Source: JAKAGZ01 sp963772675 (lineage in GTDB: Bacteria > Bacteroidota > Ignavibacteria > Ignavibacteriales > Ignavibacteriaceae). Taken from it: DNA of 64,000 nt. The notes under the pieces were generated by a model, which did no database searches, had not been told where the DNA came from, and saw nothing but the letters and a program-made list of their open reading frames with translations. Positions 17,522 to 25,477 of the stretch are shown here, piece by piece. The translations under genes were made by a program, and so were the position numbers. The stretch lies in NCBI GenBank assembly GCA_963772675.1, contig CAVYYF010000003.1:62001-126000 (forward strand), given 5' to 3'. Position 1 is the first letter of the stretch; every line of letters starts with the position of its first letter.

Positions 17522-17553
17522 CAATATTTGATATTTATAAATATCAAATATTG
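17522..17553. promoter_or_regulatory. perfect 32-bp palindrome, probable operator of the MerR/cytochrome operon
   Basis: Bases 17522-17537 (CAATATTTGATATTTA) are the exact reverse complement of 17538-17553. The centre lies 27 nt before the MerR start codon. MerR-family proteins bind long dyads in promoters, so autoregulation is the natural guess. An RNA hairpin is the alternative. Confidence 0.7.
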
Positions 17554-17564
17554 ATTATTAGAAA

Positions 17565-17996
17565 ATGGAAATCGCAAAAGCTTCTCAGCCCGTCTATACA
17601 ATCAGTGTCGCAGCAAACCTCCTTGGAATATCTGTTCATACTTTAAGGATGTATGAAAAAGAAGGGCTAATTATAGCTTATAAAAAAGATTCCGGACACA
17701 GGCTTTATTCTGAAGATGATCTAGAAAGGCTCAAATGCATTCGAAAAGCAATTAATGAAAGCAAAATCAGTATAGCAGGTATTAAAACAATATATTCCTT
17801 TATACCCTGCTGGAAAATTACTGGATGTTCTGAAAATGAAAGATCCAATTGCCCTGCTTTTACTGCCCATTCAAAACCGTGCTGGACTTTTGAACACAAG
17901 ACTAATATTTGTTCATCAAGAGTTTGCAGGGAATGTTCAGTTTACAGAGATTTTTCAGATTGTACTAAAATTAAAAACTTAATGAATCAAATTTAA
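17565..17996 (+). CDS. MerR family regulator with Cys-rich two-CW-like C-terminus
   Basis: A 143-residue protein with a MerR helix-turn-helix (YTISVAANLLGISVHTLRMYEKEGL, residues 11-35, not unlike HspR) and the wing GHRLYSEDDLERL. The second half carries eight further cysteines in C-x6-C-x7-C, PCW and C-x4-C-x2-C spacing (CWKITGCS, NCPAF, KPCWTF, CSSRVCRECSVY). This looks like the two-CW domain and is suited to bind metal or an Fe-S cluster. It heads a rightward cytochrome operon, 41 nt before the first cytochrome gene, so it likely controls it. The signal is unknown. Confidence 0.85.
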   Translation: MEIAKASQPVYTISVAANLLGISVHTLRMYEKEGLIIAYKKDSGHRLYSEDDLERLKCIRKAINESKISIAGIKTIYSFIPCWKITGCSENERSNCPAFTAHSKPCWTFEHKTNICSSRVCRECSVYRDFSDCTKIKNLMNQI

Positions 17997-18037
17997 TTGG
18001 GCAATAAAAATGCTCTCACATCTAAATATAAATATCA

Positions 18038-18958
18038 ATGAAAACCGCAAATATTATTCTGCTGTTTATTTTATTAACAATCAATTTATTTCCGGACCAA
18101 AATAGTAAAGTAGAAAATGAAAAATGCTTCAAATGTCATTCCTGGTCAACGTTAGGCTATAAAGATAAAGAGACAGGGTTATTAATTAATTTATCGGTCA
18201 ATCCGGAAAATTATTATTCATCAAATCATAGAAATCTTTCCTGTACTGATTGTCATTCAAAAGAATTTTCAACATTCCCCCATTCATCAAAACTAAAAGA
18301 AGAAAGCCTTTATTGCCTTGATTGTCATACTGATAAAAAAGAATTATCTAAATACAGCTTTAAAGAGATGGAACATGATTTTAAGGAAAGTATTCATTAC
18401 AAAAAGTTCGGGAATAAGTTTACATGTTTCAATTGTCACGAGCCTCATACATTTAAAGTTAATGCCAGAGTAAATAATCAAATCTCAAAAACTGTTTTAT
18501 ATGATAACCATATTTGTCTTGACTGTCATAATAATTCAGAAAAGATCGAAGCAATTTCAAAGAAAGTAGTACCAACTCTAAATTCATCACACGAATGGCT
18601 TCCTCATCTTGAACTGCATTGGGCAAACGTAAGATGTATAGATTGTCATGCTACAGGCACTACAGCAGGGGTACCTCACGATATACTTCCTAAAGATAAA
18701 GCAGTAAAAGATTGTGTTAATTGTCATTCAGAAAATTCCATTTTATTACAAACACTTTACAAATTCAGGTCTCTACAGCAACGAAATGAGGAAGGATTTA
18801 TTAATGCAACCATATTAAATAACTCGTATGTGATTGGGGCAACGAGAAATTATTATTTGAACTTATTCAGCTTCATAATATTTGGATTAACATTAATCGC
18901 ACTGGGGATTCATTCATATTTAAGAGTTAAAAGCAAAAAGACAGAGATTAAGGAATGA
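18038..18958 (+). CDS. seven-heme c-type cytochrome with C-terminal membrane anchor
   Basis: A 306-residue exported cytochrome. A signal peptide spans residues 1-19, then seven CXXCH motifs appear (CFKCH, CTDCH, CLDCH, CFNCH, CLDCH, CIDCH, CVNCH), and a hydrophobic segment near residues 275-293 (FSFIIFGLTLIALGIHSYL) anchors it. The stop overlaps the start of the cytochrome b gene by 4 nt, so the two are translationally coupled and probably form one membrane redox complex, with the cytochrome on the periplasmic side. I cannot assign a named family. Confidence 0.88.
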   Translation: MKTANIILLFILLTINLFPDQNSKVENEKCFKCHSWSTLGYKDKETGLLINLSVNPENYYSSNHRNLSCTDCHSKEFSTFPHSSKLKEESLYCLDCHTDKKELSKYSFKEMEHDFKESIHYKKFGNKFTCFNCHEPHTFKVNARVNNQISKTVLYDNHICLDCHNNSEKIEAISKKVVPTLNSSHEWLPHLELHWANVRCIDCHATGTTAGVPHDILPKDKAVKDCVNCHSENSILLQTLYKFRSLQQRNEEGFINATILNNSYVIGATRNYYLNLFSFIIFGLTLIALGIHSYLRVKSKKTEIKE

Positions 18959-19638
18959 GAATTAAGAAAGAATACTACTACCCTGCGTGGCTTCGGGTCT
19001 GGCATTGGCTAAATGCAATTTTATTTTTAAGCCTGATTATCACAGGATTAAACCTGCAATATTCCACAAAAGCAAATCCTTTGATAAGATTCGATCATGC
19101 AATAAAGTTCCATAATATTTCCGGAATAATATTAACGGCTAATTATCTCTTCTTTTTTGTATTTAATATAATTTCAGGAAACATACGGCAATACATACCA
19201 ATTGTTAAAGGAATTATAAAAAAATTAACGATTCAATCTGAATATTATTTAAGCGGCATTTTCAAAAATTCGGAACATCCGTTTGAAACTAATAAAGAGA
19301 ATAAGTTCAATCCTTTACAACAGATAACCTATGCACAGATAATGTATGTCCTCTTGCCGATGGTTATAATTTCCGGGTGGGCAATGTTATTTCCTGAAAT
19401 TTTAATAAAGCAGCTTTTCAATATTTCAGGTTTCCTTTTTACATCTTTAATCCATACTGCAGCGGGTTTTATACTTTCTATTTTTATGATAGGGCACATC
19501 TATCTCGCAACAACTGGCACAACTTTAACAAGTAATTTTAAAGCAATGATAACTGGATGGCACGTCAGCCATTCTGAAATTAAACTAGACACCGGAGTAA
19601 ATAATGAAGAAGATATCACTAAAATTTCTCAAAACTAA
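18955..19638 (+). CDS. membrane di-heme cytochrome b (b561/hydrogenase-b type)
   Basis: A 227-residue protein with four hydrophobic segments. Conserved positions include His in RVWHWLNAILF, in FHNISGIIL and in LIHTAAGFILS and GHIYLA, the likely heme ligands. It resembles the cytochrome b subunits of thiosulfate reductase and NiFe hydrogenase, which pass electrons between the quinone pool and periplasmic partners. It is coupled to the cytochromes on both sides; the next gene starts inside its last 35 nt. Confidence 0.87.
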   Translation: MRIKKEYYYPAWLRVWHWLNAILFLSLIITGLNLQYSTKANPLIRFDHAIKFHNISGIILTANYLFFFVFNIISGNIRQYIPIVKGIIKKLTIQSEYYLSGIFKNSEHPFETNKENKFNPLQQITYAQIMYVLLPMVIISGWAMLFPEILIKQLFNISGFLFTSLIHTAAGFILSIFMIGHIYLATTGTTLTSNFKAMITGWHVSHSEIKLDTGVNNEEDITKISQN

Positions 19639-21787
19639 ACTCGGCAAACTAATAGTAACAATTGCCGCAGTAATGCTTTTCGGCTGGCTTTTTATGGCAT
19701 TCCTGTATAATCCTTTTTTCGAATGGTATACCGGGGTAAAAAATGCAACCCTAGCCTACGATTCCAGCAAAAAAATTACAGTGGATGAATTTAATAAGAT
19801 CGCAAAAGAGTTAACATACCAGGACAGGCTTAAACGCGCTGAAGAAGTAACCAGCAAAGAAGCCGACAATTTCTCGCGAAAAGTTAAAATCGAAATGTTG
19901 ATGAATACGGCTTCATTTCAACAGCAGACAAATTTTAAGCATATAAAATATTTTCGTGATGCAGGCATTTTTCAGTACAAAGGCCCCGAAACTTGTTTGC
20001 AATGTCACAAGACAATGGCAGTTCATAAACCAGATGGAACAACAGAAACTGTGAACACAATGGAAGACGTTTTGAGCACTGTGCACTTTAAATTCCAAAG
20101 AATGGCAGCAGGCTTCAGCACTTATGGCTATAACGGAAAACAAGTCAATCAGGAAGGAAGGCCAATTCCTGTAGGCAAAATTGATAGAGCTTGCGGAATT
20201 CCGGGAAGTTTTTCCTGGACAGGCTGGGCAGCATTAATCAAAACTTACCCAGAAGGTAAAAATGGTAAAGTAGAAATGCGAAGCGAAGGCTGTGGAGCCT
20301 GTCACATAGGCGGAAACTACCAGCCTGCTACTGAAGATATGATGCCAATTGGTGATGTTCCAAAATCTGCGGAAGAAGGAATTGATTGCCTTATTTGTCA
20401 TTCACAAACTTATGATATGAATTATAAATATGTAATTAAGGATAACGTAGGAACAAGGTGGAATCAGGATAGAACAATGCGCGCTGCAATGACAGTTACA
20501 AAACCAACAAATGAAAATTGCTTAAACTGTCACCAACATAATATGGGCGGTGATGTTTATCAGCATAATGTTTCAGCTCAAAACCTTGGCTACAAAAACC
20601 GACGCATCATCCACGCAGGAAGTAAGAGAGGCAACCCATTTAGTGTTCACGATGATCTTCACTATGCAGCAGGAATAAAATGTATCGATTGTCATATTCC
20701 CGAAGGCCATAAGATCCCACGCGGAACAAAGGGAACTGATTTAGTTGCAAATGATCTTCCGGGAGTAACAGTTGCGTGTGAAAATTGCCATACAGCAGCT
20801 CCTCATACAAAAAATGAACTTACAAGAGTGATACTAAATGGCCATATTTCAAGAATTGCATGCGAAACCTGTCATATAAAAGATCTTCAGAATTCTAACG
20901 TGGTATTACGAGATTGGACTAAACCAACGTGGAGCAAAGAAGAAGGAATGTATGTGCCGACAGATATACTTCGTTCAGGCAAAACAGGCGTTGGATTTAC
21001 TTACCTGTGGTTCAATGGAAACGGTACTTTCCTGGCAAACGCCTTAGGTAATAATCCAAATAAGACGGATAGGTATAATCCGTTAATGAACCAGATGGTT
21101 AAAATAAATAACCCTGAAGCTTTAAGAGAAGTAAAAGAAAATCTTAAAAAAGATTTTAATATGACCGACCAACAAGCTGAAGAATATATGAAAGAATTTA
21201 CTAATACACTATCTCAACTCTCCCCTGCAATGGTTGAGAAAAGAAAGAAAGTAATAAATGATTTTCTTTTCAAATTAGAAAATATGGGGGAGAGTAAAAT
21301 TTATCCTTTCAAATTATTCAATGCAAGAATGTATGAGGATATGACCAACCAGGGTCCATTTGGCGCTATGATTCTGCCTTTTGATTATGCTACTTACTAT
21401 GAAAAAGGAGATCCAAAATCAGCAGTTAAAGTAGCCATTCAAAATCCGATTGTAAAAAGGATGTATCAACTTCCATTTAAAGAATATATGATGGATGATT
21501 TTATGCATTACTTTGGGGTTGATACGTGGTCGGATGTTTACCCATTGGATGATAAAGGAAATTTAAGAAATGTAGAAGCACACTGGATGAGACAATTCGG
21601 AACTTTAATGGTAAATCACGGAATCCAAAAAGAAGGTTTGGATTGCAAAAGTTGTCATTCACCAAACGGAATATTGGATTTTAAGGGATTAGGATATTCT
21701 CCTGAAAGAGTTAAGGATCTACAAAATTTGAAAGAGCTCAAGTACTTTAAAAATAACAATACTAAAATAACAGCAAGTAAAATGTAA
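19604..21787 (+). CDS. eight-heme c-type cytochrome, membrane-anchored
   Basis: A 727-residue multiheme protein. One N-terminal hydrophobic segment (about residues 15-38) is an uncleaved anchor or signal. Eight CXXCH motifs are present (CLQCH, CGACH, CLICH, CLNCH, CIDCH, CENCH, CETCH, CKSCH); the last sits alone about 270 residues after the seventh. No CXXCK site is seen, so it is not an obvious octaheme tetrathionate or nitrite reductase. It overlaps the cytochrome b gene by 35 nt and is followed after 12 nt by an outer-membrane barrel. Function as electron carrier or reductase is open. Confidence 0.85.
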   Translation: MKKISLKFLKTKLGKLIVTIAAVMLFGWLFMAFLYNPFFEWYTGVKNATLAYDSSKKITVDEFNKIAKELTYQDRLKRAEEVTSKEADNFSRKVKIEMLMNTASFQQQTNFKHIKYFRDAGIFQYKGPETCLQCHKTMAVHKPDGTTETVNTMEDVLSTVHFKFQRMAAGFSTYGYNGKQVNQEGRPIPVGKIDRACGIPGSFSWTGWAALIKTYPEGKNGKVEMRSEGCGACHIGGNYQPATEDMMPIGDVPKSAEEGIDCLICHSQTYDMNYKYVIKDNVGTRWNQDRTMRAAMTVTKPTNENCLNCHQHNMGGDVYQHNVSAQNLGYKNRRIIHAGSKRGNPFSVHDDLHYAAGIKCIDCHIPEGHKIPRGTKGTDLVANDLPGVTVACENCHTAAPHTKNELTRVILNGHISRIACETCHIKDLQNSNVVLRDWTKPTWSKEEGMYVPTDILRSGKTGVGFTYLWFNGNGTFLANALGNNPNKTDRYNPLMNQMVKINNPEALREVKENLKKDFNMTDQQAEEYMKEFTNTLSQLSPAMVEKRKKVINDFLFKLENMGESKIYPFKLFNARMYEDMTNQGPFGAMILPFDYATYYEKGDPKSAVKVAIQNPIVKRMYQLPFKEYMMDDFMHYFGVDTWSDVYPLDDKGNLRNVEAHWMRQFGTLMVNHGIQKEGLDCKSCHSPNGILDFKGLGYSPERVKDLQNLKELKYFKNNNTKITASKM

Positions 21788-21799
21788 TTTGGGGGTAAT

Positions 21800-23071
21800 A
21801 TGAAAAAGAATCTTTTCGTAAAATGTTCTTTGTTAATAGTAACTTTCATCTTTAGTTATTCATTGATTTTTGCAACCGGCGGATATTTAAGACACGGTTA
21901 CGGTGTAAAATATTCTGCATTGGCAGGTTCAGGTGTTTCACTTTCTTTAGGTTCAATGGGGGCCGCTACAAATCCGGCTTCACTAGGTTTTATGAATTCT
22001 AATCAATATGAAATAAATCTTGCACTATTTAGCCCTAGCCGAGATTATACTATTACTGGCAATCCATCTGGTTATCCGGGGACCTTTGGTCTTGCACCAG
22101 GTAATTTTGAAAGCGATTCAAAGTACTTCCCTATTCCCTCTATTGCAGCTACGTGGAAATTAGATGAAAATTCCTCGCTTGGCGCAATGTTATTTGCGAA
22201 CGGAGGAATGAATACTAATTATCCATACAAAACATTTTATGATCCAAATTCTTCAAACACCGGGGTGAATCTGGAACAGATTTTTTTTGGAGTAACTTAC
22301 GCAATAAGAATTGCCCGGGATCATTCTTTTGGTATCACAGGCCTTTATGCTTACCAGAGATTTGCAGCTCAGGGATTAGCATCGTTCTCAATGTTTTCAA
22401 GTGATCCATCAAATCTGACGGGAAATAGAATGAGTACTTCATCAGGCTTTGGCGCAAGATTTGGCTACCAGGGACATATAACTCCTCAGTTATATATTGG
22501 TGCCTCTTACCAGACAAAGATTTTTATGAGTAACTTTGATCAATACAAAGGTTTATTTGCGCAACAGGGAAATTTTGATATTCCTGCAAACTGGACGGTT
22601 GGATTTGCTTATCTGCCAAACAATGAATTAACTTTTTCTCTTGATGCTCAGCAAATTTATTACAGCGGAATAAAAGCTGTTGGCAATCCATTTTTACCAA
22701 ACCTGCAAACTGCTCAACTCGGCAATGATAACGGTGCCGGGTTTGGCTGGAAAGATATTCTGGTTTTTAAGTTCGGTACAATGTGGAAAGTAAGTGATAA
22801 TCTTAATCTTATGGCTGGATATTCCTACGGACAGCAACCGATATCTGATTCGGAAGTTCTATTTAATATTCTGGCTCCGGCAACAGTTCAGCATCATATT
22901 ACCGCAGGTTTTTCAACAAAGTTGAACCAGCACAATGAAATATCTGTTGCATTAATGTATGCGCCTGCTACAAGTGTCACTGGTGCAAATGCTCTTGAAG
23001 CTCCAAATCAACAAACTATAAAACTTAATATGACACAGTGGCAATTAGAAGTTGGTTACGCTTTCAATTAA
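21800..23071 (+). CDS. FadL/OmpP1-type outer membrane protein
   Basis: A 423-residue beta-barrel of the FadL (Toluene_X) type with a signal peptide (residues 1-25, ending SLIFATGG). The N-terminal hatch region YSALAGSGVSLSLGSMGAATNPAS is the family hallmark, and aromatic strand ends recur through the C-terminus (WQLEVGYAFN). FadL members pass hydrophobic substrates across the outer membrane. Co-transcription with multiheme cytochromes is unusual and suggests substrate entry for, or an electron route across, the outer membrane. It ends at a clear terminator. Confidence 0.85.
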   Translation: MKKNLFVKCSLLIVTFIFSYSLIFATGGYLRHGYGVKYSALAGSGVSLSLGSMGAATNPASLGFMNSNQYEINLALFSPSRDYTITGNPSGYPGTFGLAPGNFESDSKYFPIPSIAATWKLDENSSLGAMLFANGGMNTNYPYKTFYDPNSSNTGVNLEQIFFGVTYAIRIARDHSFGITGLYAYQRFAAQGLASFSMFSSDPSNLTGNRMSTSSGFGARFGYQGHITPQLYIGASYQTKIFMSNFDQYKGLFAQQGNFDIPANWTVGFAYLPNNELTFSLDAQQIYYSGIKAVGNPFLPNLQTAQLGNDNGAGFGWKDILVFKFGTMWKVSDNLNLMAGYSYGQQPISDSEVLFNILAPATVQHHITAGFSTKLNQHNEISVALMYAPATSVTGANALEAPNQQTIKLNMTQWQLEVGYAFN

Positions 23072-23087
23072 AAGAAAAAGACTTAAC

Positions 23088-23119
23088 AAAAAAAGGCGGG
23101 TTATGCTCGCCTTTTTTTT
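23088..23119 (+). terminator. terminator of the cytochrome operon
   Basis: A run of A with GGCG (23095-23098) pairs with CGCC (23108-23111) and the following T run, giving a long stem with U tail. Confidence 0.85.
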
Positions 23120-23160
23120 ATTTTAAAATCAATTATTAACTTTGGGCATCATATTTTATT

Positions 23161-24003
23161 ATGAATAAAAAACATATGAAAAAAATAAATTACGATATTT
23201 CCGACTTTCAAAAGAAGTAATTGAAGAAAGCTCTAATATTCCCGTCCTTGTAGACTTCTGGGCTGAATGGTGCGGGCCCTGCAAAGTTCTTGGTCCTGTA
23301 CTTGAAAGACTGGCAGAAATACATAAAGAAGAATGGAAGTTAGCCAAACTTGATGCTGATAAAAACCAGGAAATAGCTGCTGAGTATGGAATAAGAGAAA
23401 TTTCCAATGTAAAGTTGTTTATAAATGGAGAAGTTGTAAATGAATTTGCAGGTGCTTTACCTGAACACATGATAGAAGAATGGCTGAAAAAAACTATCCC
23501 TGGAAAAAATTCAGAACTAATTATTGAAGCAAGAAAAATGCTTGAAAAAGGAGATGAAGCCAAAGCAAAAAATATACTAGCTAGATAATATACTTGAAGG
23601 AAATCCTGCTGAATCAGAAGCAAAATTGCTCCTCGCTAAACTTTATTTATTTAAGGATACAGAAAAAGCTGTTAAGCTAATCTCCGACATTGAAAATACA
23701 CCTGAAACTGTTGATCTGATCTGATCAATACAAACAATTTCTTCACTATTGACAAGACTAAATAATCAAGATTCTTTTAAAGATTCAACAGAGAAACTAA
23801 AATATATTGATGCAATAAATGATCTGAAGAATAAAATTTTTGAGCTTTCACTCGAGAAATTCATCGATGTAATAAGAAATGACAGAAACCTTGATGACGA
23901 TGGAGCAAGAAAAGCCTGTCTTGCAATATTCAAGTACTTGGGCGAAGAGAATGAGATAACATTAAAGTATAGCAGAGATTTTGGAAGTGCACTTTATATT
24001 TAA
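23161..24003 (+). pseudogene. cnoX: CnoX/YbbN-type thioredoxin-TPR co-chaperone, broken
   Basis: CnoX protects unfolded proteins from oxidation and passes them to GroEL or DnaK. Pieces in different frames rebuild it: a start at 23161, a thioredoxin domain with the active site WAEWCGPCK and cis-Pro loop altered to ISNVKLF, a TPR-like linker, and the typical C-terminus (FIDVIRNDRN..GARKACLAIFKYLGEE). Frame breaks lie at about 23213 (one A missing in CAAAAG) and about 23578 (tandem CTAG copies), and a TGA stop in the last frame at 23722-23724 sits in three tandem TGATC units. The usual thioredoxin cis-Pro is replaced by Val-Lys. More than one class of lesion argues that this locus may be really broken. 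Confidence 0.78.
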
Positions 24004-25091
24004 TAATTTCCTAAAGAATCTATTGGTGAATAATACTTCGGAAGCATATCAGCCATCCCCATATCAGTCCAATAACCATACACTTCAAAAGGAATTGGTT
24101 CAACTGGATAACCGTACATATCCAGAGTAACTGTAGGATATAACAATTTTATCCATGATACTTGGGGATTGTCGGGATCTTTTAACGTATAAAGTACTCT
24201 CAAATACCCGGTAAAGGAAAGCGAATATTGACCGTTACTCTTTCTTACAAGAGAAGTCCAAACGTGGTTTAATCTTTTTAGCGGAATTTCTGACATGGGT
24301 CCAAAATCCTGATAAATTTGAAATCCCTCTTTATTTAATTTACCATCTTTAATAACTTGAAGGAAATTATCAATGGAACCTTCATAAGCTTTTTCTCTGT
24401 TTTTATTCCATTCCGCTTTCAACAGCCCAGTAGTATCTTTCATTTCTGAAAAGGATGGTCGTACGGCAGCCTGCACCTGGTATGTTTCAGCGTCCCAATC
24501 AAATGAAACTAAAATGCAACTAATTTTATAGCCTAAATCATTATTAACAATTATTAATGGTTTTTCAGTACGTGCAGTCAAATGATGCGAATTATTCCAG
24601 GTGAAATTCAATACTTCCGGATTATTTATAATACAACCTGATGCAAATTTAGAATTTCCAAGAAACCTTTTCCTAAATATTTGATAGTTGTTTTTCCAGG
24701 CGGTAGGGATATCCCCCGAAACCGTTACTGCTTCCAATTCATAATGAGCTTCTTGCAATTTGAAAGTTAAAGTTGAAATATTACCATTGGCAAGATGTAC
24801 CAATTTCGTGCGGGACACATATCCAATTATCGAGGCTACTATTTCATTATTTCCTGATGGAAGGTTATCTATTTCGAAATTACCATATTCGTCAGTTGTA
24901 GTTCCCCAGATAGTGCCGGAGACATAAACATTTACATTTTCCAGAGGTTTTCCAGTTTCATACGCAAGAACTCTTCCCTTCACTTTATTCTTAAAGGTTT
25001 GAGCTTCTGTTTTTGAAACTACAAGTAATGAAATTATTAGTAATAAAATAAAAACGGAAATATCTTCATTTTTAATAAATTGATGACTCAT
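24000..25091 (-). CDS. secreted protein with CarboxypepD_reg-like domain
   Basis: A 363-residue exported protein. A hydrophobic signal at about residues 12-28 is followed by a carboxypeptidase-regulatory-like Ig fold (GRVLAYETGKPLENVNVYVSG to FKLQEA, residues about 38-117), as found at the N-terminus of TonB-dependent receptors. The remaining 240 residues have no plug or barrel, so it is not a transporter. It overlaps the upstream STAS gene by 4 nt. Role unknown; likely an envelope or surface protein. Confidence 0.75.
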   Translation of the reverse strand: MSHQFIKNEDISVFILLLIISLLVVSKTEAQTFKNKVKGRVLAYETGKPLENVNVYVSGTIWGTTTDEYGNFEIDNLPSGNNEIVASIIGYVSRTKLVHLANGNISTLTFKLQEAHYELEAVTVSGDIPTAWKNNYQIFRKRFLGNSKFASGCIINNPEVLNFTWNNSHHLTARTEKPLIIVNNDLGYKISCILVSFDWDAETYQVQAAVRPSFSEMKDTTGLLKAEWNKNREKAYEGSIDNFLQVIKDGKLNKEGFQIYQDFGPMSEIPLKRLNHVWTSLVRKSNGQYSLSFTGYLRVLYTLKDPDNPQVSWIKLLYPTVTLDMYGYPVEPIPFEVYGYWTDMGMADMLPKYYSPIDSLGNY

Positions 25092-25432
25092 TCCTTAAAG
25101 CTTGCAACCGCTTCTTCTTTTGTTTTCAATATCGTAAATACTCGGTGCATACCTGTTATATTTAGTAAGACCTCAACTTCTGATTGAACACCTGCTAATC
25201 TTATTTTACCACCATGATTTGAAAAGTCTTTTAATGCCTGAATTAATGCACCAAGAAATGTTGAATCCATATACTTACAAGCAGAAAGATCTATAACTAT
25301 TTTTCTCATTCCATCTTTTAGATCCTTCTTTAAATTATTTGTAAGATTTTCTGCTTCATTGTAAGTGGCTCTCTTCAGATTTACTTTCTGAATGACAACA
25401 TCCCCCTCAATTTCCTGAACGATATTCATCAA
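25088..25432 (-). CDS. STAS-domain anti-sigma factor antagonist
   Basis: A 114-residue single STAS domain. The phosphorylatable serine is in KYMDSTFLGALIQAL, at the position used by SpoIIAA-type proteins, and the fold (VVIQKVNLKRATY, KIVIDLSACKYMDS, KIRLAGVQ) is complete. Such proteins act in partner-switching regulation with a kinase-type anti-sigma factor. No kinase or sigma gene is next to it; the co-transcribed neighbour is the CarboxypepD_reg protein. Confidence 0.88.
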   Translation of the reverse strand: MMNIVQEIEGDVVIQKVNLKRATYNEAENLTNNLKKDLKDGMRKIVIDLSACKYMDSTFLGALIQALKDFSNHGGKIRLAGVQSEVEVLLNITGMHRVFTILKTKEEAVASFKE

Positions 25433-25477
25433 AGCCCTCTGTTAAATAAATTATTTAGATACAAAATAACTTAATAA

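Noticed and set aside
23722..23724. UGA in cnoX as selenocysteine
   Set aside because: No stem-loop of SECIS type follows, the position is not a redox site in the family, and the codon is inside a TGATC tandem duplication with other breaks in the same gene.
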